Position numbers and translations under genes: made by a program
Shown: piece after piece, positions 43,582 to 55,700 of the stretch
Layout: the number at the start of each line of letters is the position of its first letter
Position numbering within the stretch: the stretch's first letter is position 1
The notes under the pieces: model-generated
The model's database searches: none
Seen by the model: the letters and a program-made list of their open reading frames with translations, nothing else
What the model was told of the DNA's origin: nothing
Source: Hypericum androsaemum
Taxonomy: Eukaryota > Streptophyta > Magnoliopsida > Malpighiales > Hypericaceae
Length of the DNA: 64,000 bases
Reading direction: 5' to 3'
Assembly (NCBI GenBank): GCA_963995505.1
Contig: OZ023189.1
Coordinates: 2,121,155-2,185,154, forward strand

Positions 43582-45537
43582 TTAATGCCCAAGTGGTTGT
43601 GGAACCCAACACGTTGCTCCTTTGCACTTGAAAGCTCCAGAAGATTCCAACACCATAGACTTCACAAGCATCGGTGGGAGAACTGGGAACCGATTTTCTA
43701 CGTCGTAGAGCTTCACTTTTGCGTAGTTCATCTTTGTTAATGCTAGCGAAGCTCCGTTTTCGAAGAAATCTCCTTGTGTATAGAAGCGCGGACGCCTACT
43801 GTGCTCGCCCCATGTTACCTGTTTGTGTCATCAATATTGTTAGTTAATTAGCACCCAAATGTATCAAAATATTACCGACGAGAGTCGATCCAAATTAGGT
43901 TCAAAGTCTGTCACGTCCTAAATATGGTTCAACATTAGTCGACCTAGCCATACGAGATATTCTTAAAAAACACAACTATGAAAAAGTAATAGGAGTGATA
44001 TACCTTTTTTTTTTGGTATCAATGAAGTGCCAAGCTTCTTACCTCTTTGTTATAAGTAGTATCTGGTGCAATAAAGTAATTGCCTTCACTCATGATAACA
44101 GGATCCATGGTTCCACCGAGTGCATACTTTTCCCATCCCTGGTAGAGGTTGTTGACTACATGTGCATACCCATAACGAACTCTGCAATTTTGAAGTTTTT
44201 TACAATCCCAGTACATATAATAAGCAATCTAATTCTAATTTTGGTACGAACCTACTTCAATTTAAAATAATTTATACATTCCTTAAATTATTTTTTCCAA
44301 AGACCGGATGACACAAGACATACATAAATTGACATATTTCAAGGTTCAATTCGTGTGAATGTATAAAAATTTATGAAATTAAATGTACCTGGGCATTCTT
44401 TGGACGCAATGAGGCCCAAATCGATTAAATGCAACCGTGACTTCCATGTTTTTGTCAAGTGGGAAGCCGTCGTCATGCCCAAGGAGCATAACCTTGTCTT
44501 GATTCTTGAACCAATTATTGGAAATTGTTATGTTGGTCGAGCCAATCGTGACATCTATGAGGCCATCATCGCAATTGTAGATTGTGTTGTGGTCAATCCA
44601 TATCTTAGATGAGTTGACCACCCTTATTCCATCACCGTCGCTGTAGTCTATTCTCAGAAGTCCAACTGGTGTCGCCACGTCGGCACTAGACGAGTCACTG
44701 TTGCAGTCGTGGATGTTCAGCCCGTGGATGATCACATTTGTTGTCTGATCATCGAAAATTCAAAAGAAAATAGTATATGTTATAAGTAAAGGGCACTAAT
44801 TGTGTTAAAGATTAGAACTAATATATTGTTGGCTTATTTATGCATTGAAAATGAAGATGTTAACATTCTATCTAAGTCAATTATTCGTACGAGATTTGTA
44901 AGCTCGTACGATCTTTGTGTCATGATATGTTGATAAAGTAAGTCTGTGCAAATTTCTATCCGATGTATTTTATTTATAAATAAGTCAATCACACTCGCAA
45001 CGTACAAGGAAAAAAAAATTTACTTACCTCCCATAACATGAGACATCGGCCAGTTATATGAACCTCCGCACCACGACCATCAATGGCGGTGTAGCTGCTG
45101 ACAAGGAGGGGCTTCTTAAGCTTGATGGTCATCCTCCTCTTGAAAGTGATCCAAATTTTCCCTTTCAATGACGTTGCTGCGTATCTCAATGTACCTTTCT
45201 TGGGGCTGGCCGGATCGTCACTTGGATCCCATACTCTGTACCTTCGAAGTGTTGGGCCAATGTTGTCGGTCATCTTCCCGGAGAATCCAACGGCACATGT
45301 GGCCAGCTTTGGCCGAACTGACCTCCATAACGGGTTCGTCCTCCAACAGTTGTCGATGACATTCAACCGATGGCGGCTCGACGGATAGGGGAGACCGTGG
45401 TTGAGGAGTTCCGGTGGATGGGGATCGATGAAGCTCAAAGGGTTATGGAAAATACTTGCAATGGAGGTACTCAAAGAGAAGGAGAAAAATATTGTAAGAG
45501 AAAGGAAAAGAGAAGGTTTCCTTATTATTGAATGCAT
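43582..45537 (-). CDS. pectate lyase, polysaccharide lyase family 1
   Basis: Four exons on the minus strand: 45537-45028, 44744-44389, 44181-44043, 43818-43582. All have GT-AG junctions and matching phase; 1242 nt, 413 aa. Residues 1-28 are a signal peptide ([20 protein letters not shown]). NVIDNCWR at 59-66 and CAVGF near 81 are the usual plant pectate-lyase entry motifs. The Pec_lyase_C beta-helix follows, with [19 protein letters not shown] (205-212), WIDHN (219-223), DGLIDV (230-235), [10 protein letters not shown] (253-262) and the catalytic-region RMPRVR at 286-291 (RxPxxR). The acidic calcium ligands and Arg are present, so it appears active. It would cut de-esterified pectin in the wall by beta-elimination. 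The carboxyl part (from 336) is shorter and less conserved. The subgroup was not assigned. Confidence 0.92.
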
Positions 45538-45670
45538 TTTGATTTTGTCTCAACAAATAGATATGTTTGCTCCGGTAGGTGTTCGGATATGTGGTAATAT
45601 ATTTAAAAAAATTGATTATAGAAAAAAGAAAAAACAGGTAGAATGAGTTGAAAGTCGTGTAGTGTAGGTC

Positions 45671-45680
45671 CTTTTATACA
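45671..45680 (-). promoter_or_regulatory. TATA box of the pectate lyase gene
   Basis: The minus strand reads TGTATAAAAG, about 135 bases upstream of the ATG at 45537. A start about 30 bases downstream gives a leader of roughly 105-110 nt. Confidence 0.55.
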
Positions 45681-45689
45681 TTTGGGTAA

Positions 45690-46216
45690 CTGAAAGGAAT
45701 GTGGTGCTAATTAAAGAGTTCATTTGTTGGCATATTGTTTTTGGGACGAGAAAGAAGCACTAAAAAACTAAAAAACAATTACTTGTTTGAAGAGTTCGTT
45801 GGTTAGCATATATAGCAAGGTGGTTACATTAGACAATACAAAGTTGTTAATGAAACCTATACGAGTTAGTTTTAACAATAACGTGCTTTATATTACAAGT
45901 TGTCAAAGTTTTAAAGGTAATCTATTAGGACGAGTGACGAAGCATTAGCGAATCCATAACGAGGAGTGACGATAAGGCGATGTGTAATTTTGGTTAAGTG
46001 TTCAAAGATACTAAATTTGGAAAAAAGAACTTAACAGATCATTTAAAATTCTTTAAATAGTCAACTCATAATGGTGAGATAATGATTGAACCTCAGAATA
46101 AATAAACTATTCGCACATATTAATTTTTTAACGTAAATTTTTGTACCAAGAATTACAACTCCTGAAATTAAACCATTAATTTCGGTCAATTATTATACGC
46201 GCTATTAAGCCAAATG
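45690..46216. other. AT-rich intergenic
   Basis: Distal promoter side of the pectate lyase gene. No gene or repeat was identified. Confidence 0.5.
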
Positions 46217-46760
46217 TGTTGATAATATGGTGACCATCTGCATGGGTTAGTTACAGAGTTAATATAATTAGTGGTTAGTGTGTAATTAGGTAGGCAACTG
46301 CATTAGTCTTGGAATGTAGTTAGGTGTATATAGCTGTGAAATGTTGATGGTGGTTAGTGCATTAATGATTCGAGCTTTATTTTTCTTGTACTTAATTAAA
46401 TTAGACTAATAATTGTAATTAAGCCGATAATTATCAATCAAAAAAGTCATTTTTACATGGTATCAAACCTCCTCTAATGGAATAACAAAACAGATCCAAT
46501 CAATTCCCAGCAGATTCTATAACACCGACCATTCGACAACCAAAAAATATAATACTGCTGAATCTGACTCTAATATTGGACTCAGTTAGTACCCGTACTT
46601 CTCACACCCTATAACTACTTGTCATGGGCAAAAGCAGTGTCAAGAAATCTTAACACAAATTTGCCCTTTAGTTGGTACTTAGGCAAGATGAAATTATATG
46701 GGATGAATTGGCCTTGTACAGACCTGCAACCGCAAATTTAATTACTCTTCAAAAGAGGGT
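46217..46760 (+). mobile_element. Copia remnant: LTR, PBS-like site and gag start
   Basis: A putative LTR (TGTTGATAAT ... TTTTTACA, 46217-46457) is followed directly by TGGTATCAAACC, a variant of the initiator-Met primer site. After about 130 bases a broken frame reads YNYLSWAKAVSRNLNTN, the start of a Copia gag. No second LTR or pol was found downstream, so this is a truncated 5' end. Confidence 0.6.
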
Positions 46761-48251
46761 TGACCACAATTTAAAGACAAAGAAAATATCTCGAAAATAA
46801 AAAGGGTGAAATTGAAAAGACAAACCCGAAAGAAGAGTTCTGAGGGTAAGAGAAAATGAAAGATTTAACATTTTTAAACTTAAATATTTTAACTGTCAGA
46901 AGAATTGACATTTTGCAAAAGATTACAATGCTGAGATAAAGAGACCCACATGCGAGTGAATAAAATCAGTCTAGATTTATCTTTCCAACTGAATATCATC
47001 CATTGCAGGTGATAAATTTAGGACCGACAGACCATGAGACAAATGATTATGAATCATACTCAAATTTCAACAAGTACCTAATGGAACATGCAGATTGACA
47101 CACAAGTAAAGTCCAAGGGATTGACACATCTTATTTCTACATGACATGTTATATGTTTCTCAAATTTGGTGGATTTCAATCTTTTTTCTAGTTAATGACT
47201 CTTAATTTTCATCGGATGTTTGAGTACAACTTGATTTATTTATTATTGGGACAAGTCATTAAAGGTTTTGGTTATTTATGAAAATAACTAGGTTTTTTAA
47301 TATTCATTGCAATTAATCTACTCAGACGTATGTAGTTTAATTATTGTGAGGGTAAGACATCTAGCCTATTTTTCATCACCTTTATATATGTTTATATCAG
47401 ATATGGTCAAAACTATTTGGTTACTCACAAGTCTAAAGTTTTGAGTTGCATCAAGAAACTGTGAATTATGCTGAGAATCACTTAGAACAGTAAATCAAAA
47501 ACTTACGAACTCATTGTGGTCGTATATATTATTCTGCTCTGAAGCTTCATGTGACAAAAAGAAGAAATTGAAATTCTTCTATGTATGGTTAGCTATGTTC
47601 TAAACCATGTACCCTCTAAGTTTGTCGCTTCCATGCATTATGAACTGTAGAAATATCATAAGATCGATCTAAGTTACTTGAGTCAGCAGGAGTGAGCTTT
47701 TTTAATGATACATTCAGAAAAGGTTAAGTGATTTGATTATACTAACCATATCAACAGGGTGCACCTCATTTTATGAAAAACATATTGAAAGAACTCCAAG
47801 GTTAAGCATGTTTAGCCTATAGAAAGATAGCTTGACCCTCTTCATGATATGAATATCATTTGGATCATGAACTTCCATATCATTTGTAGGTGGTAAACCA
47901 CCATCTTCCTCCTCCACAATTCTCCCACTTGGATGAAGTGATCAAGATGATTCTAGCTCATAACAATATCATTACTCACCTCTCCTAATTTTAAAAAACC
48001 TATTAAGTAGATTCAACCTTGATAATTTATCCTTTCTTATTGGAAATATTCAACCTTTTTCTTGAAATATATATGTTTCACCCGATGAAAAACCAAACTG
48101 CTAGAAATAATTATTTCATTTAGTATCCTTATAAAGGAAATAAACTTTGCATATATGGAATAATTAACAAGCCAAAGTAAAAAGTTTGATGATTCGTCGG
48201 TATTACAAACATAACGAGGGTAATTTAGTAAATTTATGCTATAAATATAAT
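46761..48251. other. no gene recognised
   Basis: AT-rich. It may include decayed internal sequence of the Copia remnant to its left, but I could not identify any pol motif. Confidence 0.4.
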
Positions 48252-48409
48252 TGTTGAGGTACAAAAAAATTTCAGCATTCGGTATGGTAAAACCATCTGT
48301 GGTCTTTTAATTAAATGGACGCGACATTCGATTGGAATCGAGAGGGACCTGGTTGGTTGCCTTCTAAGGCAGTCCTGGTTGGTTCCCACCTGGGTTGAAT
48401 TTGGTTAGT

Positions 48410-48560
48410 CTGAAGTCTCAATTGCTGGTCTCAGCCTTAGTGACCTGTCTCAAGTCTCAATTGCCGGTCTCAGCCTCACTGACTGGTCTCGAGCCTCAGT
48501 TGCTGGTCTCAGCCTCGGTGACCAGTCTCAAGCCTTAGCTGTTGGTCTCAGCCTCAGTCA
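48410..48560 (+). repeat. GGTCTCAGCCTCAGTGACC minisatellite in gypsy 5' LTR
   Basis: Units of roughly 46-48 bp (GGTCTCAGCCTCAGTGACC then GGTCTCAAGCCTCAGTTGC, with variation) recur about three times here. A longer array of the same unit is in the 3' LTR at about 51485-51665. Confidence 0.7.
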
Positions 48561-49754
48561 TCGGTCTCGGCTTGTTGACACATCCTAAGTTCGGTAGAGG
48601 TCACTTCTGGTCATGAGTTTGGTAGAAACTGCCAATGGTCTTCCCTTGGTCGAGACCGATGATGGTATTGTCCTTGGTCCACTTCGGCTTGTTGTCCTTT
48701 GATGGCAAACATCCATCCCTGGTTAATTGACCGTAACTTTGGACTCATAGCTTAGAATGGGAAATTCGTGCGGTCTTGGATAGATAAGACATATATCTAC
48801 AACTTTATTTTCTGGAGCATTGCCTAATTCGGATCAGGAGTGTGCCTAAATAGAGCACCAATTCTCGGTGTTGGTTTGCTCGATGAGTGTTGTTGGACTT
48901 TGGTAGAACGCCCGTATCTTTTGACTCGGGACGACCACTCTGGATCTGTCTCAGATTACTTGACGTTCTTGTACCCTTTTTCCCCGCAACATATTTTTTG
49001 CATGCCTGGTGGGACTAAGGAGGGCATCTGAGAAGGTGGTCTAGCCTTTGCTCGACTAAGATGATCAGTAATTTTGATGCTCTAGTTCCCTTTAAGGAGC
49101 CGACACCTAACACAGCTCCCTCAATGAGCCGGCTGATCAACTCCCTATCTGCATGTGGTGGACTGATGCTTTGACTATTTGGTTAGACCAGTTTCATGAG
49201 GCTATGATGTGCACATGGATGAAGCGCTTGGACAAAGCACTCCAACAAATGTTCTAAAGTCTCAGCTATGGAATGACACACTTAGGGCTACCACCTTCAC
49301 TCAGCCTACTTCAGGGCAACCGGTAAGGTCTTTACCTTACCACGACGCCGAGACTCCGCACTTTACAAGTTTACTCAACCGACCCCCATAGGTTGGGGTT
49401 TATAATTACCCAGAGGTGCGAGAGTCCTTTATGCATGAGGAGTCTCAAGGAGTTCCCTTTGGGCAATATGAGACTGTGAAGGCTTGCAGCTACCCAATAA
49501 TTCATGACGTTACTCATGTTCTGACCTAGTTGCCGTGGTTCGTGAGGCTGAATCAAGAGGAGTTGGACTCAAGCTTTCCTACTTCTATGTTAACTCCTCA
49601 GTTTGTGATGTTGAGGCAATGAGAGCTCGATGAATGTGACGTCCATCATCACTCGATATTGGGAACTATCCAACAACAAAGAACAGAAGGGCGACCTTTA
49701 TTCTCCCAATCTGAGGGTTCTACACTGCATCAATTCTCGTAGGGTCAACCATCG

Positions 49755-50283
49755 ATGGGTCCCAACTCTATTGCTCCTGTTGCCATAGTTAGCTTCCAAC
49801 GAAGCCAAAAGGGAAAAAAACTTGTGCAAGGGGAGGCCGACTTTAAGACTCATAGGACAAGACTTGGGGGACAAAGAAGATCGCCCAATAGTGGCATCCC
49901 AAGGACTAAAAAAGTTTTCCATCAAAAGAGACCTGATGAAATATGGAGGATCAATCATCCTCGTATCAAGGTGGACCTTCAAGACGAGTCCAACCCACGT
50001 CGGAACGTCTTCAACCAGTTTAAAGACAAGAGGATCACCCATGAGTTACCAACACAAGGCATCCTGACCAAGACTCAAAGACGTCGCCTTGAGAGAAAGG
50101 TCCATAAATGAAAAGCTAGTCATCAATGGCCTTGAAGGGCAACTCGCAGAGCAAATGGCCAAATTAGAGGAACAGAAGGCTTTCCTAGCTCGCCCACGCG
50201 TTAAACACCGATTGGCCCTGACTCACGGCCAGGTCAAGGATGTTGAAGCCTCTAAGGCAAAGAAGAGAAATGTCATATGTTAA
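49755..50283 (+). pseudogene. gypsy gag remnant
   Basis: Two overlapping frames. One contains RRNVFNQFKDKRITHELPTQ and ILTKTQRRRLERK, a motif seen at the end of plant gypsy gag. The other (50089-50283) is a charged coiled-coil (LEGQLAEQMAKLEEQKAFLA). Stops and frameshifts separate them. Confidence 0.55.
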
Positions 50284-50659
50284 GGTGGTTTGACCAAAGG
50301 CCCCCGCTGACCTACGTGGGAAGTTATTCCGTAATTGGGTACCTAAGGTGAGAAGTTAGATCCACCCGAAAGGAGATCACTCTCAGAAGGACAAGGTCGA
50401 CTATAAGGGCAGGAAGGTCTCAGTCGACCTTGACACAAGATATGTCAAGTTTGGGGACTTCTTAAGCAAGGTGGCAATCAATATGGCGCTCGTTAGCCTC
50501 GGGCCAGAACACAACCAGCCAAGCTACCTCCAGGGTGACATAATCGAAGAGGACCATAATGAACCTCAGATGGGAAAGAAGTCCTCAGCCGTACCCATGG
50601 TGGATGACTTCAGCAACAACATCACCATCGCAAGGCCAACCTGAAAGAGGTGCGAACAC

Positions 50660-51103
50660 TTGAACCTTGCTTACATCACAACTCTCATCTTCGGGAAGCT
50701 GGTTGGGAGGTTCCTCGTGGACAATGAACCAGTGGTAAAGATATTTCTTCAGTCACTCCTCAAGAAGCTTAACAAAAAAATGGAGGAGGTCAGCTCGATC
50801 GTGATCTTGACCAACTTTGACAGGAAAGGGCAAGGCTGGGTCTACTCTAGCCAGGTAGTATCATCCTCTTTACGCTGGTTCCTAATGATGGCAGTTGATG
50901 TACATCCATTCCTATCTGTCATGAACCACATAGAGGCGACCTTCCATGATGGGTTTATAGAGCCAATAAGTGTGGCCCATGGAAACATAGACGGTCGGTT
51001 TGCTAGATGTGTTAGCTCGGTCGAACGGGAAGTTCCTTCAGCCCCACGATCAGTCATTGCCACACTCGGGGGGCAGGCACTTCGCCTCATCTGCGAGGAG
51101 TGA
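50660..51103 (+). pseudogene. gypsy aspartic-protease-like region
   Basis: Contains KLVGRFLVDNEPVVKIFLQS and LLKKLNKKMEEV. This matches plant gypsy retropepsin-like segments, which read VLVDxGAxVNI..SLxKKL; the Gly-Ala of the active-site loop is replaced. The frame ends at 51103 without RT. The related copy at 63566-63751 on the minus strand supports the assignment. Confidence 0.65.
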
Positions 51104-51319
51104 TGCCATAAGCAAGGTGACAAGGCAATTGAAGGTCTATTCCTTGTCACCTTATGAGTATGCCGAGTATGTCTCTGAGGAACATGGCCTAGACCTTCGG
51201 GAGCTCCAAGTAAGTTGAAGGATGCCATGCCGGAAGAACCCTTTGAGTATAGATACTACAAAGGACTACATCAACGCTTCTCACCTGGTCGTACCAAAGT
51301 GTTGATGTATGGGGGGCAT

Positions 51320-52047
51320 TGTTGAGGTACAAAAATAATCTCGACAATCAGTATGGCAAGACCATCTCCGGTCTCTTGATTAGATGGGCCCGACCTTCGA
51401 TTAGAATCAAGAGGGACCTGGTTGGTTGTCTTCTAGGGTGAACCCAGTTGGTTCCCGCCTGGGTTGAACCCGGTTAATAGCAAGTCTCAGTTGTCGGTCT
51501 CAGCCTCAGTGATCGGTCTCAAGCCTCAGTTGCTGGTCTCAGCCTCAATGACCGATCTCAAGCCTCAGCTGCCGGCCTCAGCCTCAGTGATCGATTTCAA
51601 ACCTTAGTTGCCGGTCTCAGCCTCAATGACCAGTCTCAAGCCTCAATCACCGGTCTCAGCCTGTTGACACATCCTAAATTTGGTAGAGGCCGCTTTTGGT
51701 CTCGAGTTTGGTAGAAATTGCCAATGGTCTTTCGTCAGTCGAGACCAATGACGATCTTCCTTTGGTCGAGATCGATGATAGTTAGCCGCCTTGGCATGTT
51801 GTCCTCGGTCCACTTCGACTTATTGTCCTTGGATGGCAAACATAGATCCTTGGTTAATTGGCCGTAACTTTGGACTCGTAGCTGGAATGAGGAAATTCTT
51901 GCGGCCTTGGATAGATAAGGCCTGTATCTACAACTTTATTTTAATAGAGCATTGCCTAATTCAGATCAGAAGTGGGTTTAAATAGAGTGCAAAGTCTCAG
52001 TATTGGTTTACTCGATGAGTGCTGTTGGACTTTGGTAGAACGGCCAA
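51320..52047 (+). repeat. gypsy 3' LTR, truncated
   Basis: Starts TGTTGAGGTAC like the 5' LTR and parallels it to TTTGGTAGAACG (about 52047). It then diverges into unrelated sequence. Confidence 0.75.
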
Positions 52048-52752
52048 ATAACGTTGAACACCGTTAGAAAAAGATTAAATACAAACATAATATTCAATAG
52101 TATAAACTCTGATATTTAGTTGAACACTGTTGGGTCCTATTTAGAAGGCGGTTCTCCTAATAACATTTTTACATTTGTAAAGCTAAACCTAAAACCTCCT
52201 TAAGTGAATCCAAGATTCTTACCATGTTAGAATTTTCATATCTAGCCAAAATCTTAATTCAATGTGTTGGTAGATTTTCCAAAATTATAAACAAAATCAT
52301 TATTTTTGTACTTAATAATACGAGATTCTCAACACGCCCCCTTAAACAAAATATATCGGGCCAAAGTTTGCATCGACTTTGCCTTTGCCTTCGTCTTCGT
52401 TAACGTATGAGTACAACAATATTCCCGATAATTTGTAAAATATATATATATATTAATGGTAGACCCAAATTTAGAAATAAACAACGATACGCATAATTTA
52501 AATATTACATGCATATTAATATCCAAGAAATATGCAATATTATCTTGTTTGTATATATTAGAACGAATTCATTGATACTATTTATTTATATAATAATTTA
52601 TATATTATTTGAACTTTTAAAGCTAACTATATTTTAAACTTTAAAACTGGTCTCGTAGTATTTTATTTTCCCCTAAACACTATTTAGGAAAACGAGCCAA
52701 AGGAAAGCGGGAAGAGAGAGGGGGCCGCCTCTGCTCTGAGGAGGAAGAAACC

Positions 52753-52783
<31 letters not shown>

Positions 52784-52790
52784 AAGAAGC
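52048..52790. promoter_or_regulatory. upstream region and leader of the QTRT2 gene
   Basis: AT-rich promoter side up to about 52660, then a GC-richer leader. A (AAG)n run of 12 or so units (about 52752-52788) abuts the start codon at 52791. No clear TATA box near the leader. Confidence 0.5.
52752..52788 (+). repeat. (AAG)n microsatellite in QTRT2 leader
   Basis: A run of about 12 AAG units ending 2 bases before the ATG at 52791. It is within the presumed 5' UTR. Confidence 0.85.
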
Positions 52791-55700
52791 ATGAAGTTCA
52801 CGGTGAAGGCATGGAGCAGGGGGAAGGCCCGGGCAGGGCTGCTCCATCTGGGCAGCTTCCCGAGCCCGATAGAGACCCCGGCCCTCCTCCTCTCCACTCG
52901 TAAAGGGCTCCCTTGCTTCATCACCCCCGACCTCCTCCCCTCTCTTCCTTACCCGGACTCCGCCCTCCTCCATCTCTGTCCCCTTCATTTGTATGCTCCC
53001 CCTTTCTACTCTTTCCAGTTGCCTGTTTCTGAATGCGGATAACCTGTTTGTTGTTTTGTCTGTGCCGGGATCTTCTCTTTTTGTAGCTTCCTACATGGGC
53101 CATGTTGAGGCCGGACTTGTATGAAACGGGTTGTATCGGTTTGTGTGTTGCTGGCTCGAGTTCCGAGTACCGTTCTTACAGTTGGTGGTGGTGGTGGAAG
53201 TGATCAATGTAGTTCATGGAACTAAATTCCCGTCCAGAGAGTCGGTTCTGCTATGTTAAGCGGGAAGTTGATTGACCAAATTGAAAAAAAGGTTGCGTTA
53301 AAGTGGTTGGTGTGTTTTATGTCTCTGCAGCTTTGAAGGCCTTTCGCCGAAAACAATAACCGAGGTTGGCGGGCTCCACCAATTGGTTGGATTGAAAGAA
53401 TACGCCTTTGCTGCAATACCACGGGACTCCATCCAATGTCTTCCAGAATGTGAGACTACGAATAGAATTGGTGCCTCTTTTGACACTCCAAGTGGTCGTC
53501 GTTTGGTGAGTTGCGTTGATGGCTTTTTGAAGGCATGGCGCTTTATGCCCCATCGTTTTAAGTACAATTTGTTTCAGAGATTTCTTTCTTCTGTTTGAGA
53601 ACATGGCATTCCTGCAGATTAAAGCTAGCGACTACATGGAATGGATTTCTTCCCTGTTGCCAAATATTTGGACAACCCTTGCTGACGAAGTTCCTGCTTG
53701 GGTCTCTGATAAGAGAAACAAGCTTTCAGTTGATCGGACGGTGAAGTGGCTTGACGAATGCGTTGCACTTAGCCCGGTAAACTATATTATACCACTTTCT
53801 TTAGTTGTGTCGCTGAGTTATATAGCATGGCATGTGAGGAGCCAATTGCAACCTTTGTGCTAAACAATAATCAAATTTTTAAAATTTTGATAATCATCAT
53901 ACTAGGTTGCATATGTGGAATCTTTTATGAGGGAAGATGCAGCAGACATGGTCTCTAGGGGTTGGGGAGGGGGTTGCACCTAACAATTTGTTGCTTTCTT
54001 ATCGCTTTCTTGCTGTAATTCTAGGTTTGCTTTAAGGATAATGCATATGAGGATTTTAAATGTTGATTGTCAGCTGCCTTTGTGCATTTGAACTGACTGG
54101 AACTTTTAGGCAGCTGGAGCTGTCTTTGGATCAATTGTCGGAGGAACAAATATAAAAGAACGAATTAGGTGTGTAGAAGAAATAACCAAACGAACTGTAT
54201 CAGGTATTTCAATTCTTTATACTTCTGACAGCTTGCTATATCATTGATTTCTTTTTTATGTTTATCTAAGCATCTGAGACGTAACGAAAAAGAGATTAAT
54301 TACAGTTCCAAGCACAGTGCAATTTAATTGCTCTAATTAGTTTTCTCTGTCTCAACTAGTCTTAAATTTTATCAATTGAGTGTTGTATAGGCAATGTTTT
54401 TTCATATGCATCAATCGTCTAGGATACGCTATCTTTCACAAGCTGTATTTCAGAAAAGATCTGTGGCTGCACAGAGTCCAATCTGAGCTCAGATTCACTC
54501 GAGCATTGTCTAACACTAACCCGCGCCAATCAAGACAAATCCTCTGATTATCTAATCAGAATGACTTTCCTAGGTTGTGGATGTTGGACAGATATTTGAT
54601 AGAAAAATGGTTGTTAACCATAGTCCTTAAACTTGGTGTTGCAACAAACATGTCGGGAGGGGAAGATATGAGGCTGGTTCTTCATGAAGAATAGTCACGG
54701 TAGAAGCACAGGAGATGAACTTTTCATATAGCTGTTTAGCCTCAGATAAGATTACAGAGTGGTTTCTGTAAGTTAGGACGTCGGAGACAGGGTGGTTGCT
54801 AGCTGAATGAGCTGGAAGTTATGATGCAGGAAGATGGTTGGGTGAGGTGAGATTGGCATTCTTTAGCCTTTGAATTCTGTAGGGCTAGGTTGGAGGTATT
54901 GTGAAGGTTACGAAGCCTAGAGATTTAGCTTTGTCCAGCAGCCAAAAAAAGAATGAAATTGGCATAAGAAGTGAGAAAAGCTGAGGGTGATCGCTAGTCG
55001 TGGATTGTTCTTATGTGAGCCTTGGATAAAAAGATATCCACCCTTGATCAGAGGTGCTTTATGTTTCCATATCTTAAAGGGAGCATAAAGGATGTCCAAG
55101 TTCATTCTGTACCTTTTAACATGATAGCCAAATCAAAATATTTCTACCTGAAGGGTAAATATTGGATGAAGAACAGTGGCGTTCTCCCTTTGTCTAGCTT
55201 CAATGTTCTTTAAACATTGTCCAGCAGTTATTTGTTTGAATAAATTTGGAGTCGTCTCCTTTTTGACATCATTTTGACGTCACCAAAAGATGAAGGAAAG
55301 TGAGGAGAGACAAAGTTGTATAGTTGTTTCTGCTTGAAGATTTGTGACGGATTCATGCAGAAATTGCAACGGTCAAAGCTTAACAGTTTTGATAATCTGT
55401 ATAAGTCAAATAGTTTTGTACCTCGTCAAGTACTATTTGGCACTACTGAGATCAGTGGACAGATTCTTAAATAAATAGATGCTTCTTGCAGGCTACTGGA
55501 TTGGTGGCTTTGGCCTTGGAGAGAGCATGCATGAGCGACATGATCTGCTAAATACCGTGACTGTAAGATATTCTGGAAGATCTCAAATTAACCTATAACT
55601 ACATAACACAAATTACTGCATGTTCTCAGTTTGGCCTTCTATATACTAGTTCTTCTAAGAATCATGTAATTATTAGCTTCGTTCTTTCTGGGCTCTTCTT

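Larger units (their letters stand above)
48252..52047 (+). mobile_element. decayed Ty3/gypsy-type LTR retrotransposon
   Basis: The 5' LTR (48252 to about 49002, starting TGTTGAGGTAC) and a related 3' LTR (51320 to about 52047) have a polypurine tract GGGGGGCAT just before the 3' LTR. The similarity stops at TTTGGTAGAACG, so the last 90 or so bases of the 3' LTR are missing or replaced. The interior of 2.3 kb has gag remnants and a protease-like region but no RT or integrase. Both LTRs hold a minisatellite built on GGTCTCAGCCTCAGTGACC. No target duplication was found. Confidence 0.78.

Noticed and set aside
43531..43740. 69-codon + strand open frame
   Set aside because: Antisense shadow of the last pectate lyase exon.
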